Assembly (NCBI GenBank): GCA_947561715.1
Contig: OX387204.1
Span: 997,001-1,061,000, forward strand
Direction of reading: 5' to 3'
Length of the DNA: 64,000 nucleotides
DNA from: Ascidia mentula
Taxonomy: Eukaryota; Chordata; Ascidiacea; Phlebobranchia; Ascidiidae
The notes under the pieces were generated by a model. It had not been told where the DNA came from. It did not search any database and saw only the letters and a program-made list of their open reading frames with translations. Positions 10,898 to 20,971 of the stretch are shown here, piece by piece; position 1 is the first letter of the stretch; each line of letters begins with the position of its first letter. Position numbers and translations under genes: made by a program.

Positions 10898-11046
10898 AGC
10901 AGAGTGGCGCAGCGGAAGCGTGCTGGGCCCATAACCCAGAGGTCGATGGATCGAAACCATCCTCTGCTACATACGCTGTGATCGTATAGTGGTTAGTACT
11001 TCACGTTGTGGCCGTGACAACCCAGGTTCGAATCCTGGTCACAGCA
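10898..11046 (+). tRNA. Pair 13: tRNA-iMet(CAT) + tRNA-His(GTG)
   Basis: iMet 10898-10969; His 10975-11046. Confidence 0.95.
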
Positions 11047-11172
11047 AGCTTTTAAGTATTCCTTTTTCTTTCATTTCAATTATTTTGTTCACACTTAAAC
11101 ATAGCATTCCACTTTTCGAAGTTGGAGACGAAAATTTGGGTATTTAATCAGATTTTGTTTCACCAAGCCAGC

Positions 11173-11321
11173 AGCACAGTGGCGCAGCGGAAGCGTGCTG
11201 GGCCCATAACCCAGAGGTCGATGGATCGAAACCATCCTCTGCTACATACGCTGTGATCGTATAGTGGTTAGTACTTCACGTTGTGGCCGTGACAACCCAG
11301 GTTCGAATCCTGGTCACAGCA
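11173..11321 (+). tRNA. Pair 14: variant tRNA-iMet + tRNA-His(GTG)
   Basis: iMet 11173-11244 with G5>C (acceptor mismatch); His 11250-11321. Confidence 0.92.
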
Positions 11322-11446
11322 AGCTTTTGAGTATTCTTTGTTCTTAAAATTCAAATAATTTTTTTACCGCCAGACAGAGCACTCCACATTCCAAGTTGGA
11401 AGTAAAAATTTGGATATTTAATCAGATTTTGTTCCACCAAGCCAGC

Positions 11447-11595
11447 AGCAGAGTGGCGCAGCGGAAGCGTGCTGGGCCCATAACCCAGAGGTCGATGGAT
11501 CGAAACCATCCTCTGCTACATACGCTGTGATCGTATAGTGGTTAGTACTTCACGTTGTGGCCGTGACAACCCAGGTTCGAATCCTGGTCACAGCA
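11447..11595 (+). tRNA. Pair 15: tRNA-iMet(CAT) + tRNA-His(GTG)
   Basis: iMet 11447-11518; His 11524-11595. Confidence 0.95.
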
Positions 11596-11721
11596 AGCTT
11601 TTAAGTATTCCTTTTTCTTTCATTTCAATTATTTTGTTCACACATAAACATAGCATTCCACTTTTCGAAGTTGGAGACGAAAATTTGGGTATTTAATCAG
11701 ATTTTGTTTCACCAAGCCAGC

Positions 11722-11866
11722 AGCACAGTGGCGCAGCACGCTGCTGCGCCCATAACCCAGAGGTCGTGGATCGAAACCATCCTCTGCTACATACGCTGTG
11801 ATCGTATAGTGGTTAGTACTTCACGTTGTGGCCGTGACAACCCAGGTTCGAATCCTGGTCACAGCA
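11722..11866 (+). tRNA. Pair 16: degenerate iMet pseudogene + tRNA-His(GTG)
   Basis: iMet-like 11722-11789 is only 68 nt: rearranged D-arm/anticodon 5' stem (gcacgctgctgcgccc), G5>C and a base lost before tggatcg, so it cannot fold normally. His 11795-11866 is intact. Confidence 0.88.
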
Positions 11867-11992
11867 AGGTTTTGAGTATTCTTTGTTCTTCAAATTCAAA
11901 TATTTTGTTCACACTCGAGCAGAGCATTCCACTTTTCGACGTTGGAGGTGAAAATTTGGATATTTAATCAGATTTTCTTTCAACCAGCCAGC

Positions 11993-12141
11993 AGCAGAGT
12001 GGCGCAGCGGAAGCGTGCTGGGCCCATAACCCAGAGGTCGATGGATCGAAACCATCCTCTGCTACATACGCTGTGATCGTATAGTAGTTAGTACTTCACG
12101 TTGTGGCCGTGACAACCCAGGTTCGAATCCTGGTCACAGCA
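11993..12141 (+). tRNA. Pair 17: tRNA-iMet(CAT) + tRNA-His(GTG)
   Basis: iMet 11993-12064; His 12070-12141 with D-arm G>A. The trailer reads agccttt, so the usual T4 is broken. Confidence 0.93.
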
Positions 12142-12267
12142 AGCCTTTGAGTATTCTTTGTTCTTCAAATTCAAATATTTTGTTCACACTCGAGCAGAGC
12201 ATTCCACTTTTCGAAGTTGGAGACGAAAATTTGGATATTTAATCAGATTTTGTATCACCACGCCAGC

Positions 12268-12416
12268 AGCAGAGTGGCGCAGCGGAAGCGTGCTGGGCCC
12301 ATAACCCAGAGGTCGATGGATCGAAACCATCCTCTGCTACATACGCTGTGATCGTATAGTGGTTAGTACTTCACGTTGTGGCCGTGACAACCCAGGCTCG
12401 AATCCTGGTCACAGCA
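12268..12416 (+). tRNA. Pair 18: tRNA-iMet(CAT) + tRNA-His(GTG)
   Basis: iMet 12268-12339; His 12345-12416 (T-loop ggctcg). Confidence 0.94.
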
Positions 12417-12542
12417 AGCTTTTGAGTATTCTTTGTTCTTCAAATTCAAATATTTTGTTCACACTCGAGCAGAGCATTCCACTTTTCGACGTTGGAGGTG
12501 AAAATTTGGATATTTAATCAGATTTTCTTTCATCCAGCCAGC

Positions 12543-12691
12543 AGCAGAGTGGCGCAGCGGAAGCGTGCTGGGCCCATAACCCAGAGGTCGATGGATCGAA
12601 ACCATCCTCTGCTACATACGCTGTGATCGTATAGTGGTTAGTACTTCACGTTGTGGCCGTGACAACCCAGGTTCGAATCCTGGTCACAGCA
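12543..12691 (+). tRNA. Pair 19: tRNA-iMet(CAT) + tRNA-His(GTG)
   Basis: iMet 12543-12614; His 12620-12691. Confidence 0.95.
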
Positions 12692-12817
12692 AGCTTTTGA
12701 GTATTCTTTGTTCTTCAAATTCAAATATTTTGTTCACACTCGAGCAGAGCATTCCCCTTTTCGAAGTTGGAGACGAAAATTTGGATATTTAATCAGATTT
12801 TGTATCACCACGCCAGC

Positions 12818-12966
12818 AGCAGAGTGGCGCAGCGGAAGCGTGCTGGGCCCATAACCCAGAGGTCGATGGATCGAAACCATCCTCTGCTACATACGCTGTG
12901 ATCGTATAGTGGTTAGTACTTCACGTTGTGGCCGTGACAACCCAGGCTCGAATCCTGGTCACAGCA
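12818..12966 (+). tRNA. Pair 20: tRNA-iMet(CAT) + tRNA-His(GTG)
   Basis: iMet 12818-12889; His 12895-12966 (T-loop ggctcg). Confidence 0.94.
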
Positions 12967-13092
12967 AGCTTTTAAATATTCCTTTTTCTTTCATTTCAAA
13001 TATTTTGTTCACACTCAAACATAGCATTCCACTTTTCGAAGTTGGAGATGAAAATTTGGGTATTTAATCAAATTTTGTTTCACCAAGCCAGC

Positions 13093-13241
13093 AGCACAGT
13101 GGCGCAGCGGAAGCGTGTTGGGCCCATAACCCAGAGGTCGATGGATCGAAACCATCCTCTGCTACATACGCTGTGATCGTATCGTGGTTAGTACTTCACG
13201 TTGTGGCGGTGACAACCCAGGTTCGAATCCTGGTCACAGCA
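13093..13241 (+). tRNA. Pair 21: variant tRNA-iMet + variant tRNA-His(GTG)
   Basis: iMet 13093-13164 (G5>C, gtgTtgg); His 13170-13241 with A>C in the D-arm and a C>G in the 3' anticodon stem. Confidence 0.88.
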
Positions 13242-13367
13242 AGCTTTTGAGTATTCTTTGTTTTTCAAATTCAAATATTTTGTTCACACTCGAGCAGAGC
13301 ATTCCACTTTTCGACGTTGGAGGTGAAAATTTGGATATTTAATCAGATTTTCTTTCAACCAGCCAGC

Positions 13368-13516
13368 ACCAGAGTGGCGCAGCGGAAGCGTGCTGGGCCC
13401 ATAACCCAGAGGTCGATGGATCGAAACCATCCTCTGCTACATACGCTGTGATCGTATAGTGGTTAGTACTTCACGTTGTGGCCGTGACAACCCAGGTTCG
13501 AATCCTGGTGACAGCA
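13368..13516 (+). tRNA. Pair 22: variant tRNA-iMet + variant tRNA-His(GTG)
   Basis: iMet 13368-13439 with G2>C; His 13445-13516 with an acceptor C>G (ctggtGac). Confidence 0.88.
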
Positions 13517-13642
13517 AGCTTTTGAGTATTCTTTGTTCTTCAAATTCAAATATTTTGTTCATACTCGAGCAGAGCATTCCACTTTTCGACGTTGGAGGTG
13601 AAAATTTGGATATTTAATCAGATTTTCCTTCAACCAGCCAGC

Positions 13643-13791
13643 AGCAGAGTGGCGCAGCGGAAGCGTGCTGGGCCCATAACCCAGAGGTCGATGGATCGAA
13701 ACCATCCTCTGCTACATACGCTGTGATCGTATAGTGGTTAGTACTTCACGTTGTGGCCGTGACAACCCAGGTTCGAATCCTGGTCACAGCA
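13643..13791 (+). tRNA. Pair 23: tRNA-iMet(CAT) + tRNA-His(GTG)
   Basis: iMet 13643-13714; His 13720-13791. Confidence 0.95.
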
Positions 13792-13917
13792 AGCTTTTAA
13801 GTATTCTTTTTTCTTTCATTTCAATTATTTTGTTCACACTCGAGCAGAGCATTCCACTTTTCGACGTTGGAGGTGAAAATTTGGATATTTAATCAGATTT
13901 TCCTTCAACCAGCCAGC

Positions 13918-14066
13918 AGCAGAGTGGCGCAGCGGAAGCGTGCTGGGCCCATAACCCAGAGGTCGTTGGATCGAAACCATCCTCTGCTACATACGCTGTG
14001 ATCGTATAGTGGTTAGTACTTCACGTTGTGGCCGTGACAACCCAGGTTCGAATCCTGGTCACAGCA
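13918..14066 (+). tRNA. Pair 24: tRNA-iMet(CAT) + tRNA-His(GTG)
   Basis: iMet 13918-13989 (gtcgTtgg); His 13995-14066. Trailer agcattta lacks T4; a T6 lies ~14 nt further on. Confidence 0.93.
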
Positions 14067-14192
14067 AGCATTTAAGTATTCTTTTTTCTTTCATTTCAAT
14101 TATTTTGTTCACACTCAAACATAGCATTTCACTTTTCGAAGTTGGAGATGAAAATTTGGGCATTTAATCAGGTTTTGTTTCACCAAGCCAGC

Positions 14193-14341
14193 AGCAGAGT
14201 GGCGCAGCGGAAGCGTGCTGGGCCCATAACCCAGAGGTCGATGGATCGAAACCATCCTCTGCTACACACGCTGTGATCGTATAGTGGTTAGTACTTCACG
14301 TTGTGGCCGTGACAACCCAGGTTCGAATCCTGGTCACAGCA
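14193..14341 (+). tRNA. Pair 25: tRNA-iMet(CAT) + tRNA-His(GTG)
   Basis: iMet 14193-14264; linker cacac; His 14270-14341. Confidence 0.95.
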
Positions 14342-14467
14342 AGCTTTTGAGTATTCTTTGTTCTTCAAATTCAAATGTTTTGTTCACACTCGAGCAGAGC
14401 ATTCCACTTTTCGACGTTGGAGGTGAAAATTTGGATATTTAATCAGATTTTCCTTCAACCAGCCAGC

Positions 14468-14616
14468 AGCAGAGTGGCGCAGCGGAAGCGTGCTGGGCCC
14501 ATAACCCAGAGGTCGATGGATCGAAACCATCCTCTGCTACATACGCTGTGATCGTATAGTGGTTAGTACTTCACGTTGTGGCCGTGACAACCCAGGTTCG
14601 AATCCTGGTCACAGCA
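14468..14616 (+). tRNA. Pair 26: tRNA-iMet(CAT) + tRNA-His(GTG)
   Basis: iMet 14468-14539; His 14545-14616. Trailer agctatta lacks T4; T6 further on. Confidence 0.94.
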
Positions 14617-14742
14617 AGCTATTAAGTATTCTTTTTTCTTTCATTTCAATTATTTTGTTCACACTCGAGCAGAGCATTCCACTTTTCGACGTTGGAGGTG
14701 AAAATTTGGATATTTAATCAGATTTTGTTTTACCAAGCCAGC

Positions 14743-14894
14743 AGCAGAGTGGCGCAGCGGAAGCGTGCTGGGCCCATAACCCAGAGGTCGATGGATTGAA
14801 ACCATCCTCTGCTACATACGCTGTGATCGTATAGTGATTAGTACTTCACGCGGTTGTGGCCGTGACAGCCCAGGTTCGAATCCTGGTCACAGCA
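14743..14894 (+). tRNA. Pair 27: tRNA-iMet(CAT) + 75-nt tRNA-His variant
   Basis: iMet 14743-14814 (T-loop attgaa); His 14820-14894 with 3 extra nt in the anticodon arm (cacgcggttgtgg) and D-arm G>A. Confidence 0.92.
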
Positions 14895-15020
14895 AGCTTT
14901 TGAGTATTCTTTGTTTTTCAATTTCAATTATTTTGTTCACACTCAAACAGAGCATTCCACTTTTGGACGTTGGAGGTGAAAATTTGGATATTTAATCAGA
15001 TTTTCCTTCAACCAGCCAGC

Positions 15021-15169
15021 AGCAGAGTGGCGCAGCGGAAGCGTGCTGGGCCCATAACCCAGAGGTCGATGGATTGAAACCATCCTCTGCTACATACGCT
15101 GTGATCGTATAGTGGTTAGTACCTCACGTTGTGGCCGTGACAACCCAGGTTCGAATCCTGGTCACAGCA
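15021..15169 (+). tRNA. Pair 28: tRNA-iMet(CAT) + tRNA-His(GTG)
   Basis: iMet 15021-15092 (attgaa); His 15098-15169 (gtacCtcac). Confidence 0.93.
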
Positions 15170-15295
15170 AGCTTTTGAGTATTCTTTGTTCTTCAAATTC
15201 AAATATTTTGTTCATACTCGAGCAGAGCATTCCACTTTTGGACGTTGGAGGTGAAAATTTGGATATTTAATCAGATTTTCCTTCAACCAGCCAGC

Positions 15296-15444
15296 AGCAG
15301 AGTGGCGCAGCGGAAGCGTGCTGGGCCCATAACCCAGAGGTCGATGGATCGAAACCATCCTCTGCTACATACGCTGTGATCGTATAGTGGTTAGTACTTC
15401 ACGTTGTGGCCGTGACAACCCAGGTTCGAATCCTGGTCACAGCA
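15296..15444 (+). tRNA. Pair 29: tRNA-iMet(CAT) + tRNA-His(GTG)
   Basis: iMet 15296-15367; His 15373-15444. Confidence 0.95.
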
Positions 15445-15570
15445 AGCTTTTAAGTATTCTTTTTTCTTTCATTTCAATTATTTTGTTCACACTCGAGCAG
15501 AGCATTCCACTTTTCGACGTTGGAGGTGAAAATTTGGATATTTAATCAGATTTTCCTTCAACCAGCCAGC

Positions 15571-15719
15571 AGCAGAGTGGCGCAGCGGAAGCGTGCTGGG
15601 CCCATAACCCAGAGGTCGATGGATCGAAACCATCCTCTGCTACATACGCTGTGATCGTATAGTGGTTAGTACTTCACGTTGTGGCCGTGACAACCCAGGT
15701 TCGAATCCTGGTCACAGCA
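15571..15719 (+). tRNA. Pair 30: tRNA-iMet(CAT) + tRNA-His(GTG)
   Basis: iMet 15571-15642; His 15648-15719. Confidence 0.95.
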
Positions 15720-15845
15720 AGCTTTTAAGTATTCTTTTTTCTTTCATTTCAATTATTTTGTTCACACTCAAACATAGCATTTCACTTTTCGAAGTTGGAG
15801 ATGAAAATTTGGGTATTTAATCAGGTTTTGTTTCACCAAGCCAGC

Positions 15846-15994
15846 AGCCGAGTGGCGCAGCGGAAGCGTGCTGGGCCCATAACCCAGAGGTCGATGGATC
15901 GAAACCATCCTCTGCTACACACGCTGTGATCGTATAGTGGTTAGTACTTCACGTTGTGGCCGTGACAACCCAGGTTCGAATCCTGGTCACAGCA
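15846..15994 (+). tRNA. Pair 31: variant tRNA-iMet + tRNA-His(GTG)
   Basis: iMet 15846-15917 with A4>C; linker cacac; His 15923-15994. Confidence 0.92.
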
Positions 15995-16120
15995 AGCTTT
16001 TGAGTATTCTTTGTTCTTCAAATTCAAATGTTTTGTTCACACTCGAGCAGAGCATTCCACTTTTCGACGTTGTAGGTGAAAATTTGGGTATTTAATCAGA
16101 TTTTGTTTCACCAAGCCCGC

Positions 16121-16269
16121 AGCAGAGTGGCGCAGCGGAAGCGTGCTGGGCCCATAACCCAGAGGTCGATGGATCGAAACCATCCTCTGCTACATACGCT
16201 GTGATCGTACAGTGGTTAGTACTTCACGTTGTGGCCGTGACAACCCAGGTTCGAATCCTGGTCACAGGA
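16121..16269 (+). tRNA. Pair 32: tRNA-iMet(CAT) + variant tRNA-His(GTG)
   Basis: iMet 16121-16192; His 16198-16269 with gtaCagtgg and C72>G (first acceptor pair lost). Confidence 0.9.
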
Positions 16270-16395
16270 AGCTTTTAAGTATTCTTTTTTCTTTCATTTC
16301 AATTATTTTGTTCACACTCAAACATAGCATTTCACTTTTCGAAGTTGGAGATGAAAATTTGGGTATTTAATCAGGTTTTGTTTCACCAAGCCAGC

Positions 16396-16544
16396 AGCAG
16401 AGTGGCGCAGCGGAAGCGTGCTGGGCCCATAACCCAGAGGTCGATGGATCGAAACCATCCTCTGCTACACACGCTGTGATCGTATAGTGGTTAGTACTTC
16501 ACGTTGTGGCCGTGACAACCCAGGTTCGAATCCTGGTCACAGCA
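16396..16544 (+). tRNA. Pair 33: tRNA-iMet(CAT) + tRNA-His(GTG)
   Basis: iMet 16396-16467; linker cacac; His 16473-16544. Confidence 0.95.
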
Positions 16545-16670
16545 AGCTTTTGAGTATTCTTTGTTCTTCAAATTCAAATGTTTTGTTCACACTCGAGCAG
16601 AGCATTCCACTTTTCGACGTTGGAGGTGAAAATTTGGATATTTAATCAGATTTTCCTTCAACCAGCCAGC

Positions 16671-16819
16671 AGCAGAGTGGCGCAGCGGAAGCGTGCTGGG
16701 CCCATAACCCAGAGGTCGATGGATCGAAACCATCCTCTGCTACATACGCTGTGATCGTATAGTGGTTAGTACTTCACGTTGTGGCCGTGACAACCCAGGT
16801 TCGAATCCTGGTCACAGCA
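16671..16819 (+). tRNA. Pair 34: tRNA-iMet(CAT) + tRNA-His(GTG)
   Basis: iMet 16671-16742; His 16748-16819. Confidence 0.95.
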
Positions 16820-16945
16820 AGCTTTTAAGTATTCTTTTTTCTTTCATTTCAATTATTTTGTTCACACTCGAGCAGAGCATTCCACTTTTCGACGTTGGAG
16901 GTGAAAATTTGGATATTTAATCAGATTTTGTTTTACCAAGCCAGC

Positions 16946-17097
16946 AGCAGAGTGGCGCAGCGGAAGCGTGCTGGGCCCATAACCCAGAGGTCGATGGATC
17001 GAAACCATCCTCTGCTACATACGCTGTGATCGTATAGTGATTAGTACTTCACGCGGCTGTGGCCGTGACAACCCAGGTTCGAATCCTGGTCACAGCA
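16946..17097 (+). tRNA. Pair 35: tRNA-iMet(CAT) + 75-nt tRNA-His variant
   Basis: iMet 16946-17017; His 17023-17097, the insertion reading cacgcggctgtgg. Confidence 0.92.
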
Positions 17098-17223
17098 AGC
17101 TTTTGAGTATTCTTTGTTTTTCAATTTCAATTATTTTGTTCACACTCAAACAGAGCATTCCACTTTTCGACGTTGGAGATGAAAATTTGGGTATTTAATC
17201 AGATTTTGTTTCACCAAGCCAGC

Positions 17224-17372
17224 AGCAGAGTGGCGCAGCGGAAGCGTGCTGGGCCCATAACCCAGAGGTCGATGGATCGAAAGCATCCTCTGCTACATAC
17301 GCTGTGATCGTATAGTGGTTAGTACTTCACGTTGTGGCCGTGACAACCCAGGTTCGAATCCTGGTCACAGCA
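17224..17372 (+). tRNA. Pair 36: tRNA-iMet(CAT) + tRNA-His(GTG)
   Basis: iMet 17224-17295 (aaaGcatcc, T-stem); His 17301-17372. Confidence 0.93.
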
Positions 17373-17498
17373 AGCTTTTGAGTATTCTTTGTTTTTCAAA
17401 TTCAAATATTTTGTTCATACTCGAGCAGAGCATTCCACTTTTCGACGTTGGAGGTGAAAATTTGGATATTTAATCAGATTTTCCTTCAACCAGCCAGC

Positions 17499-17647
17499 AG
17501 CAGAGTGGCGCAGCGGAAGCGTGCTGGGCCCATAACCCAGAGGTCGATGGATCGAAACCATCCTCTGCTACATACGCTGTGATCGTATAGTGGTTAGTAC
17601 TTCACGTTGTGGCCGTGACAACCCAGGTTCGAATCCTGGTCACAGCA
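17499..17647 (+). tRNA. Pair 37: tRNA-iMet(CAT) + tRNA-His(GTG)
   Basis: iMet 17499-17570; His 17576-17647. Confidence 0.95.
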
Positions 17648-17773
17648 AGCTTTTAAGTATTCTTTTTTCTTTCATTTCAATTATTTTGTTCACACTCGAG
17701 CAGAGCATTCCACTTTTCGACGTTGGAGGTGAAAATTTGGATATTTAATCAGATTTTCCTTCAACCAGCCAGC

Positions 17774-17922
17774 AGCAGAGTGGCGCAGCGGAAGCGTGCT
17801 GGGCCCATAACCCAGAGGTCGATGGATCGAAACCATCCTCTGCTACATACGCTGTGATCGTATAGTGGTTAGTACTTCACGTTGTGGCCGTGACAACCCA
17901 GTTTCGAATCCTGGTCACAGCA
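17774..17922 (+). tRNA. Pair 38: tRNA-iMet(CAT) + tRNA-His(GTG)
   Basis: iMet 17774-17845; His 17851-17922 (T-stem cagTttcg). Confidence 0.93.
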
Positions 17923-18048
17923 AGCTTTTAAGTATTCTTTTTTCTTTCATTTCAATTATTTTGTTCACACTCAAACATAGCATTTCACTTTTCGAAGTTG
18001 GAGATGAAAATTTGGGTATTTAATCAGGTTTTGTTTCACCAAGCCCGC

Positions 18049-18197
18049 AGCAGAGTGGCGCAGCGGAAGCGTGTTGGGCCCATAACCCAGAGGTCGATGG
18101 ATCGAAACCATCCTCTGCTACGTACGCTGTGATCGTATAGTGGTTAGTACTTCACGTTGTGGCCGTGACAACCCAGGTTCGAATCCTGGTCACAGCA
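18049..18197 (+). tRNA. Pair 39: tRNA-iMet(CAT) + tRNA-His(GTG)
   Basis: iMet 18049-18120 (gtgTtgg); linker cgtac; His 18126-18197. Confidence 0.94.
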
Positions 18198-18323
18198 AGC
18201 TTTTGAGTATTCTTTGTTTTTCAATTTCAATTATTTTGTTCACACTCAAACATAGCATTCCACTTTTCGAAGTTGGAGATGAAAATTTGGGTATTTAATC
18301 AGATTTTGTTTTACCAAGCCAGC

Positions 18324-18472
18324 AGCAGAGTGGCGCAGCGGAAGCGTGCTGGGCCCATAACCCATAGGTCGATGGATCGAATCCATCCTCTGCTACATAC
18401 GCTGTGATCGTATAGTGGTTAGTACTTCACGTTGTGGCCGTGACAACCCAAGATCGAATCCTGGTCACAGCA
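18324..18472 (+). tRNA. Pair 40: variant tRNA-iMet + variant tRNA-His(GTG)
   Basis: iMet 18324-18395 (cccaTag, cgaaTcc); His 18401-18472 with T-arm ccaagatcg, which damages box B and the T stem. Confidence 0.9.
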
Positions 18473-18598
18473 AGCTTTTGAGTATTCTTTGTTCTTCAAA
18501 TTCAAATATTTTGTTCACACTCGAGCAGAGCATTCCACTTTTCGACATTGGAGGTGAAAATTTGGATCTTTAATCAGATTTTCCTTCAACCAGCCAGC

Positions 18599-18747
18599 AG
18601 CATAGTGGCGCAGCGGAAGCGTGCTGGGCCCATAACCCAGAGGTCGATGGATCGAAACCATCCTCTGCTACATACGCTGTGATCGTATAGTGGTTAGTAC
18701 TTCACGTTGTGGCCGTGACAACCCAGGTTCGAATCCTGGTCACAGCA
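18599..18747 (+). tRNA. Pair 41: variant tRNA-iMet + tRNA-His(GTG)
   Basis: iMet 18599-18670 with G5>T; the upstream TATTTAA is TCTTTAA; His 18676-18747. Confidence 0.91.
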
Positions 18748-18767
18748 AGCTTTTTCAACCAGCCAGC

Positions 18768-18916
18768 AGCAGAGTGGCGCAGCGGAAGCGTGCTGGGCCC
18801 ATAACCCAGAGGTCGATGGATCGAAACCATCCTCTGCTACATACGCTGTGATCGTATAGTGGTTAGTACTTCACGTTGTGGCCGTGACAACCCAGGTTCG
18901 AATCCCGGTCACAGCA
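18768..18916 (+). tRNA. Pair 42: tRNA-iMet(CAT) + tRNA-His(GTG)
   Basis: iMet 18768-18839; His 18845-18916 (tcccgg). Only 20 nt separate it from pair 41, so the TATTTAA element is missing. Confidence 0.93.
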
Positions 18917-19040
18917 AGCTTTTGAGTATTCTTTGTTCTTCAAATTCAAATATTTTTTTGCCGCCAGACAGAGCACTCCACTTTCCAAGTTAGAAGTAAA
19001 AATTTGGATATTTAATCAGATTTTGTTCCACCAAGCCAGC

Positions 19041-19189
19041 AGCAGAGTGGCGCAGCGGAAGCGTGCTGGGCCCATAACCCAGAGGTCGATGAATCGAAAC
19101 CATCCTCTGCTATATGCGCTGTGATCGTATAGTGGTTAGTACTTCACGTTGTGGCCGTGACAACCCAGGTTCGAATCCTGGTCACAGCA
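19041..19189 (+). tRNA. Pair 43: tRNA-iMet(CAT) + tRNA-His(GTG)
   Basis: iMet 19041-19112 (gatgAatc); linker tatgc; His 19118-19189. Confidence 0.93.
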
Positions 19190-19315
19190 AGCTTTTAAGT
19201 ATTCTTTTTTCTTTCATTTCAATTATTTTGTTCACACTCAAACATAGCATTTCACTTTTCGAAGTTGGAGATGAAAATTTGGGTATTTAATCAGATTTTG
19301 TTTCACCAAGCCAGC

Positions 19316-19467
19316 AGCAGAGTGGCGCAGCGGAAGCGTGCTGGGCCCATAACCCAGAGGTCGACGGATCGAAACCATCCTCTGCTACATACGCTGTGAT
19401 CGTATAGTGATTAGTACTTCACGCGGTTGTGGCCGTGACAACCCAGGTTCGAATCCTGGTCACAGCA
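19316..19467 (+). tRNA. Pair 44: tRNA-iMet(CAT) + 75-nt tRNA-His variant
   Basis: iMet 19316-19387 (gtcgaCgg); His 19393-19467 with the 3-nt anticodon-arm insertion. Confidence 0.92.
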
Positions 19468-19593
19468 AGCTTTTGAGTATTCTTTGTTCTTCAAATTCAA
19501 ATATTTTGTTCACACTCGAGCAGAGCATTCCACTTTTCGACGTTGGAGATGAAAATTTGGGTATTTAATCAGATTTTGTTTCACCAAGCCAGC

Positions 19594-19745
19594 AGCAGAG
19601 TGGCGCAGCGGAAGCGTGCTGGGCCCATAACCCAGAGGTCGAAGGATCGAAACCATCCTCTGCTACGTACGCTGTGATCGTATAGTGATTAGTACTTCAC
19701 GCGGTTGTGGCCGTGACAACCCAGGTTCGAATCCTGGTCACAGCA
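19594..19745 (+). tRNA. Pair 45: tRNA-iMet(CAT) + 75-nt tRNA-His variant
   Basis: iMet 19594-19665 (gtcgaAgg); linker cgtac; His 19671-19745 with the insertion. Confidence 0.92.
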
Positions 19746-19871
19746 AGCTTTTGAGTATTCTTTGTTTTTCAATTTCAATTATTTTGTTCACACTCAAACA
19801 GAGCATTCCACTTTTCGACGTTGGAGATGAAAATTTGGGTATTTAATCAGATTTTGTTTCACCAAGCCAGC

Positions 19872-20020
19872 AGCAGAGTGGCGCAGCGGAAGCGTGCTGG
19901 GCCCATAACCCAGAGGTCGATGGATCGAAACCATCCTCTGCTACATACGCTGTGATCGTATAGTGGTTAGTACTTCACGTTGTGGCCGTGACAACCCAGG
20001 TTCGAATCCTGGTCACAGCA
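19872..20020 (+). tRNA. Pair 46: tRNA-iMet(CAT) + tRNA-His(GTG)
   Basis: iMet 19872-19943; His 19949-20020. Confidence 0.95.
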
Positions 20021-20146
20021 AGCTTTTGAGTATTCTTTGTTTTTCAAATTCAAATATTTTGTTCATACTCGAGCAGAGCATTCCACTTTTCGACGTTGGA
20101 GGTGAAAAATTGGGTATTTAATCAGATTTTCCTTCAACCAGCCAGC

Positions 20147-20295
20147 AGCAGAGTGGCGCAGCGGAAGCGTGCTGGGCCCATAACCCAGAGGTCGATGGAT
20201 CGAAACCATCCTCTGCTACATACGCTGTGATCGTATAGTGGTTAGTACTTCACGTTGTGGCCGTGACAACCCAGGTTCGAATCCTGGTCACAGCA
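20147..20295 (+). tRNA. Pair 47: tRNA-iMet(CAT) + tRNA-His(GTG)
   Basis: iMet 20147-20218; His 20224-20295. Confidence 0.95.
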
Positions 20296-20421
20296 AGCTT
20301 TTAAGTATTCTTTTTTCTTTCATTTCAATTATTTTGTTCACACTCGAGCAGAGCATTCCACTTTTCGACGTTGGAGGTGAAAATTTGGATATTTAATCAG
20401 ATTTTCCTTCAACCAGCCAGC

Positions 20422-20570
20422 AGCAGAGTGGCGCAGCGGAAGCGTGCTGGGCCCATAACCCAGAGGTCGATGGATCGAAACCATCCTCTGCTACATACGC
20501 TGTGATCGTATAGTGGTTAGTACTTCACGTTGTGGCCGTGACAACCCAGTTTCGAATCCTGGTCACAGCA
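20422..20570 (+). tRNA. Pair 48: tRNA-iMet(CAT) + tRNA-His(GTG)
   Basis: iMet 20422-20493; His 20499-20570 (cagTttcg), copy of pair 38. Confidence 0.93.
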
Positions 20571-20696
20571 AGCTTTTAAGTATTCTTTTTTCTTTCATTT
20601 CAATTATTTTGTTCACACTCAAACATAGCATTTCACTTTTCGAAGTTGGAGATGAAAATTTGGGTATTTAATCAGGTTTTGTTTCACCAAGCCCGC

Positions 20697-20845
20697 AGCA
20701 GAGTGGCGCAGCGGAAGCGTGCTGGGCCCATAACCCAGAGGTCGATGGATCGAAACCATCCTCTGCTACGTACGCTGTGATCGTATAGTGGTTAGTACTT
20801 CACGTTGTGGCCGTGACAACCCAGGTTCGAATCCTGGTCACAGCA
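20697..20845 (+). tRNA. Pair 49: tRNA-iMet(CAT) + tRNA-His(GTG)
   Basis: iMet 20697-20768; linker cgtac; His 20774-20845. Confidence 0.95.
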
Positions 20846-20971
20846 AGCTTTTGAGTATTCTTTGTTTTTCAATTTCAATTATTTTGTTCACACTCAAACA
20901 TAGCATTCCACTTTTCGAAGTTGGAGATGAAAATTTGGGTATTTAATCAGATTTTGTTTTACCAAGCCAGC

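Noticed and set aside
18768-18839. Reading the 20-nt spacer as evidence of a four-tRNA operon
   Set aside because: A T5 run still lies between the pairs, so termination is expected; kept only as a testable possibility.
8813-19124. Several 60-100 codon frames inside the array on both strands
   Set aside because: They read through tRNA genes and spacer copies and recur with the repeat period; no independent coding signal.
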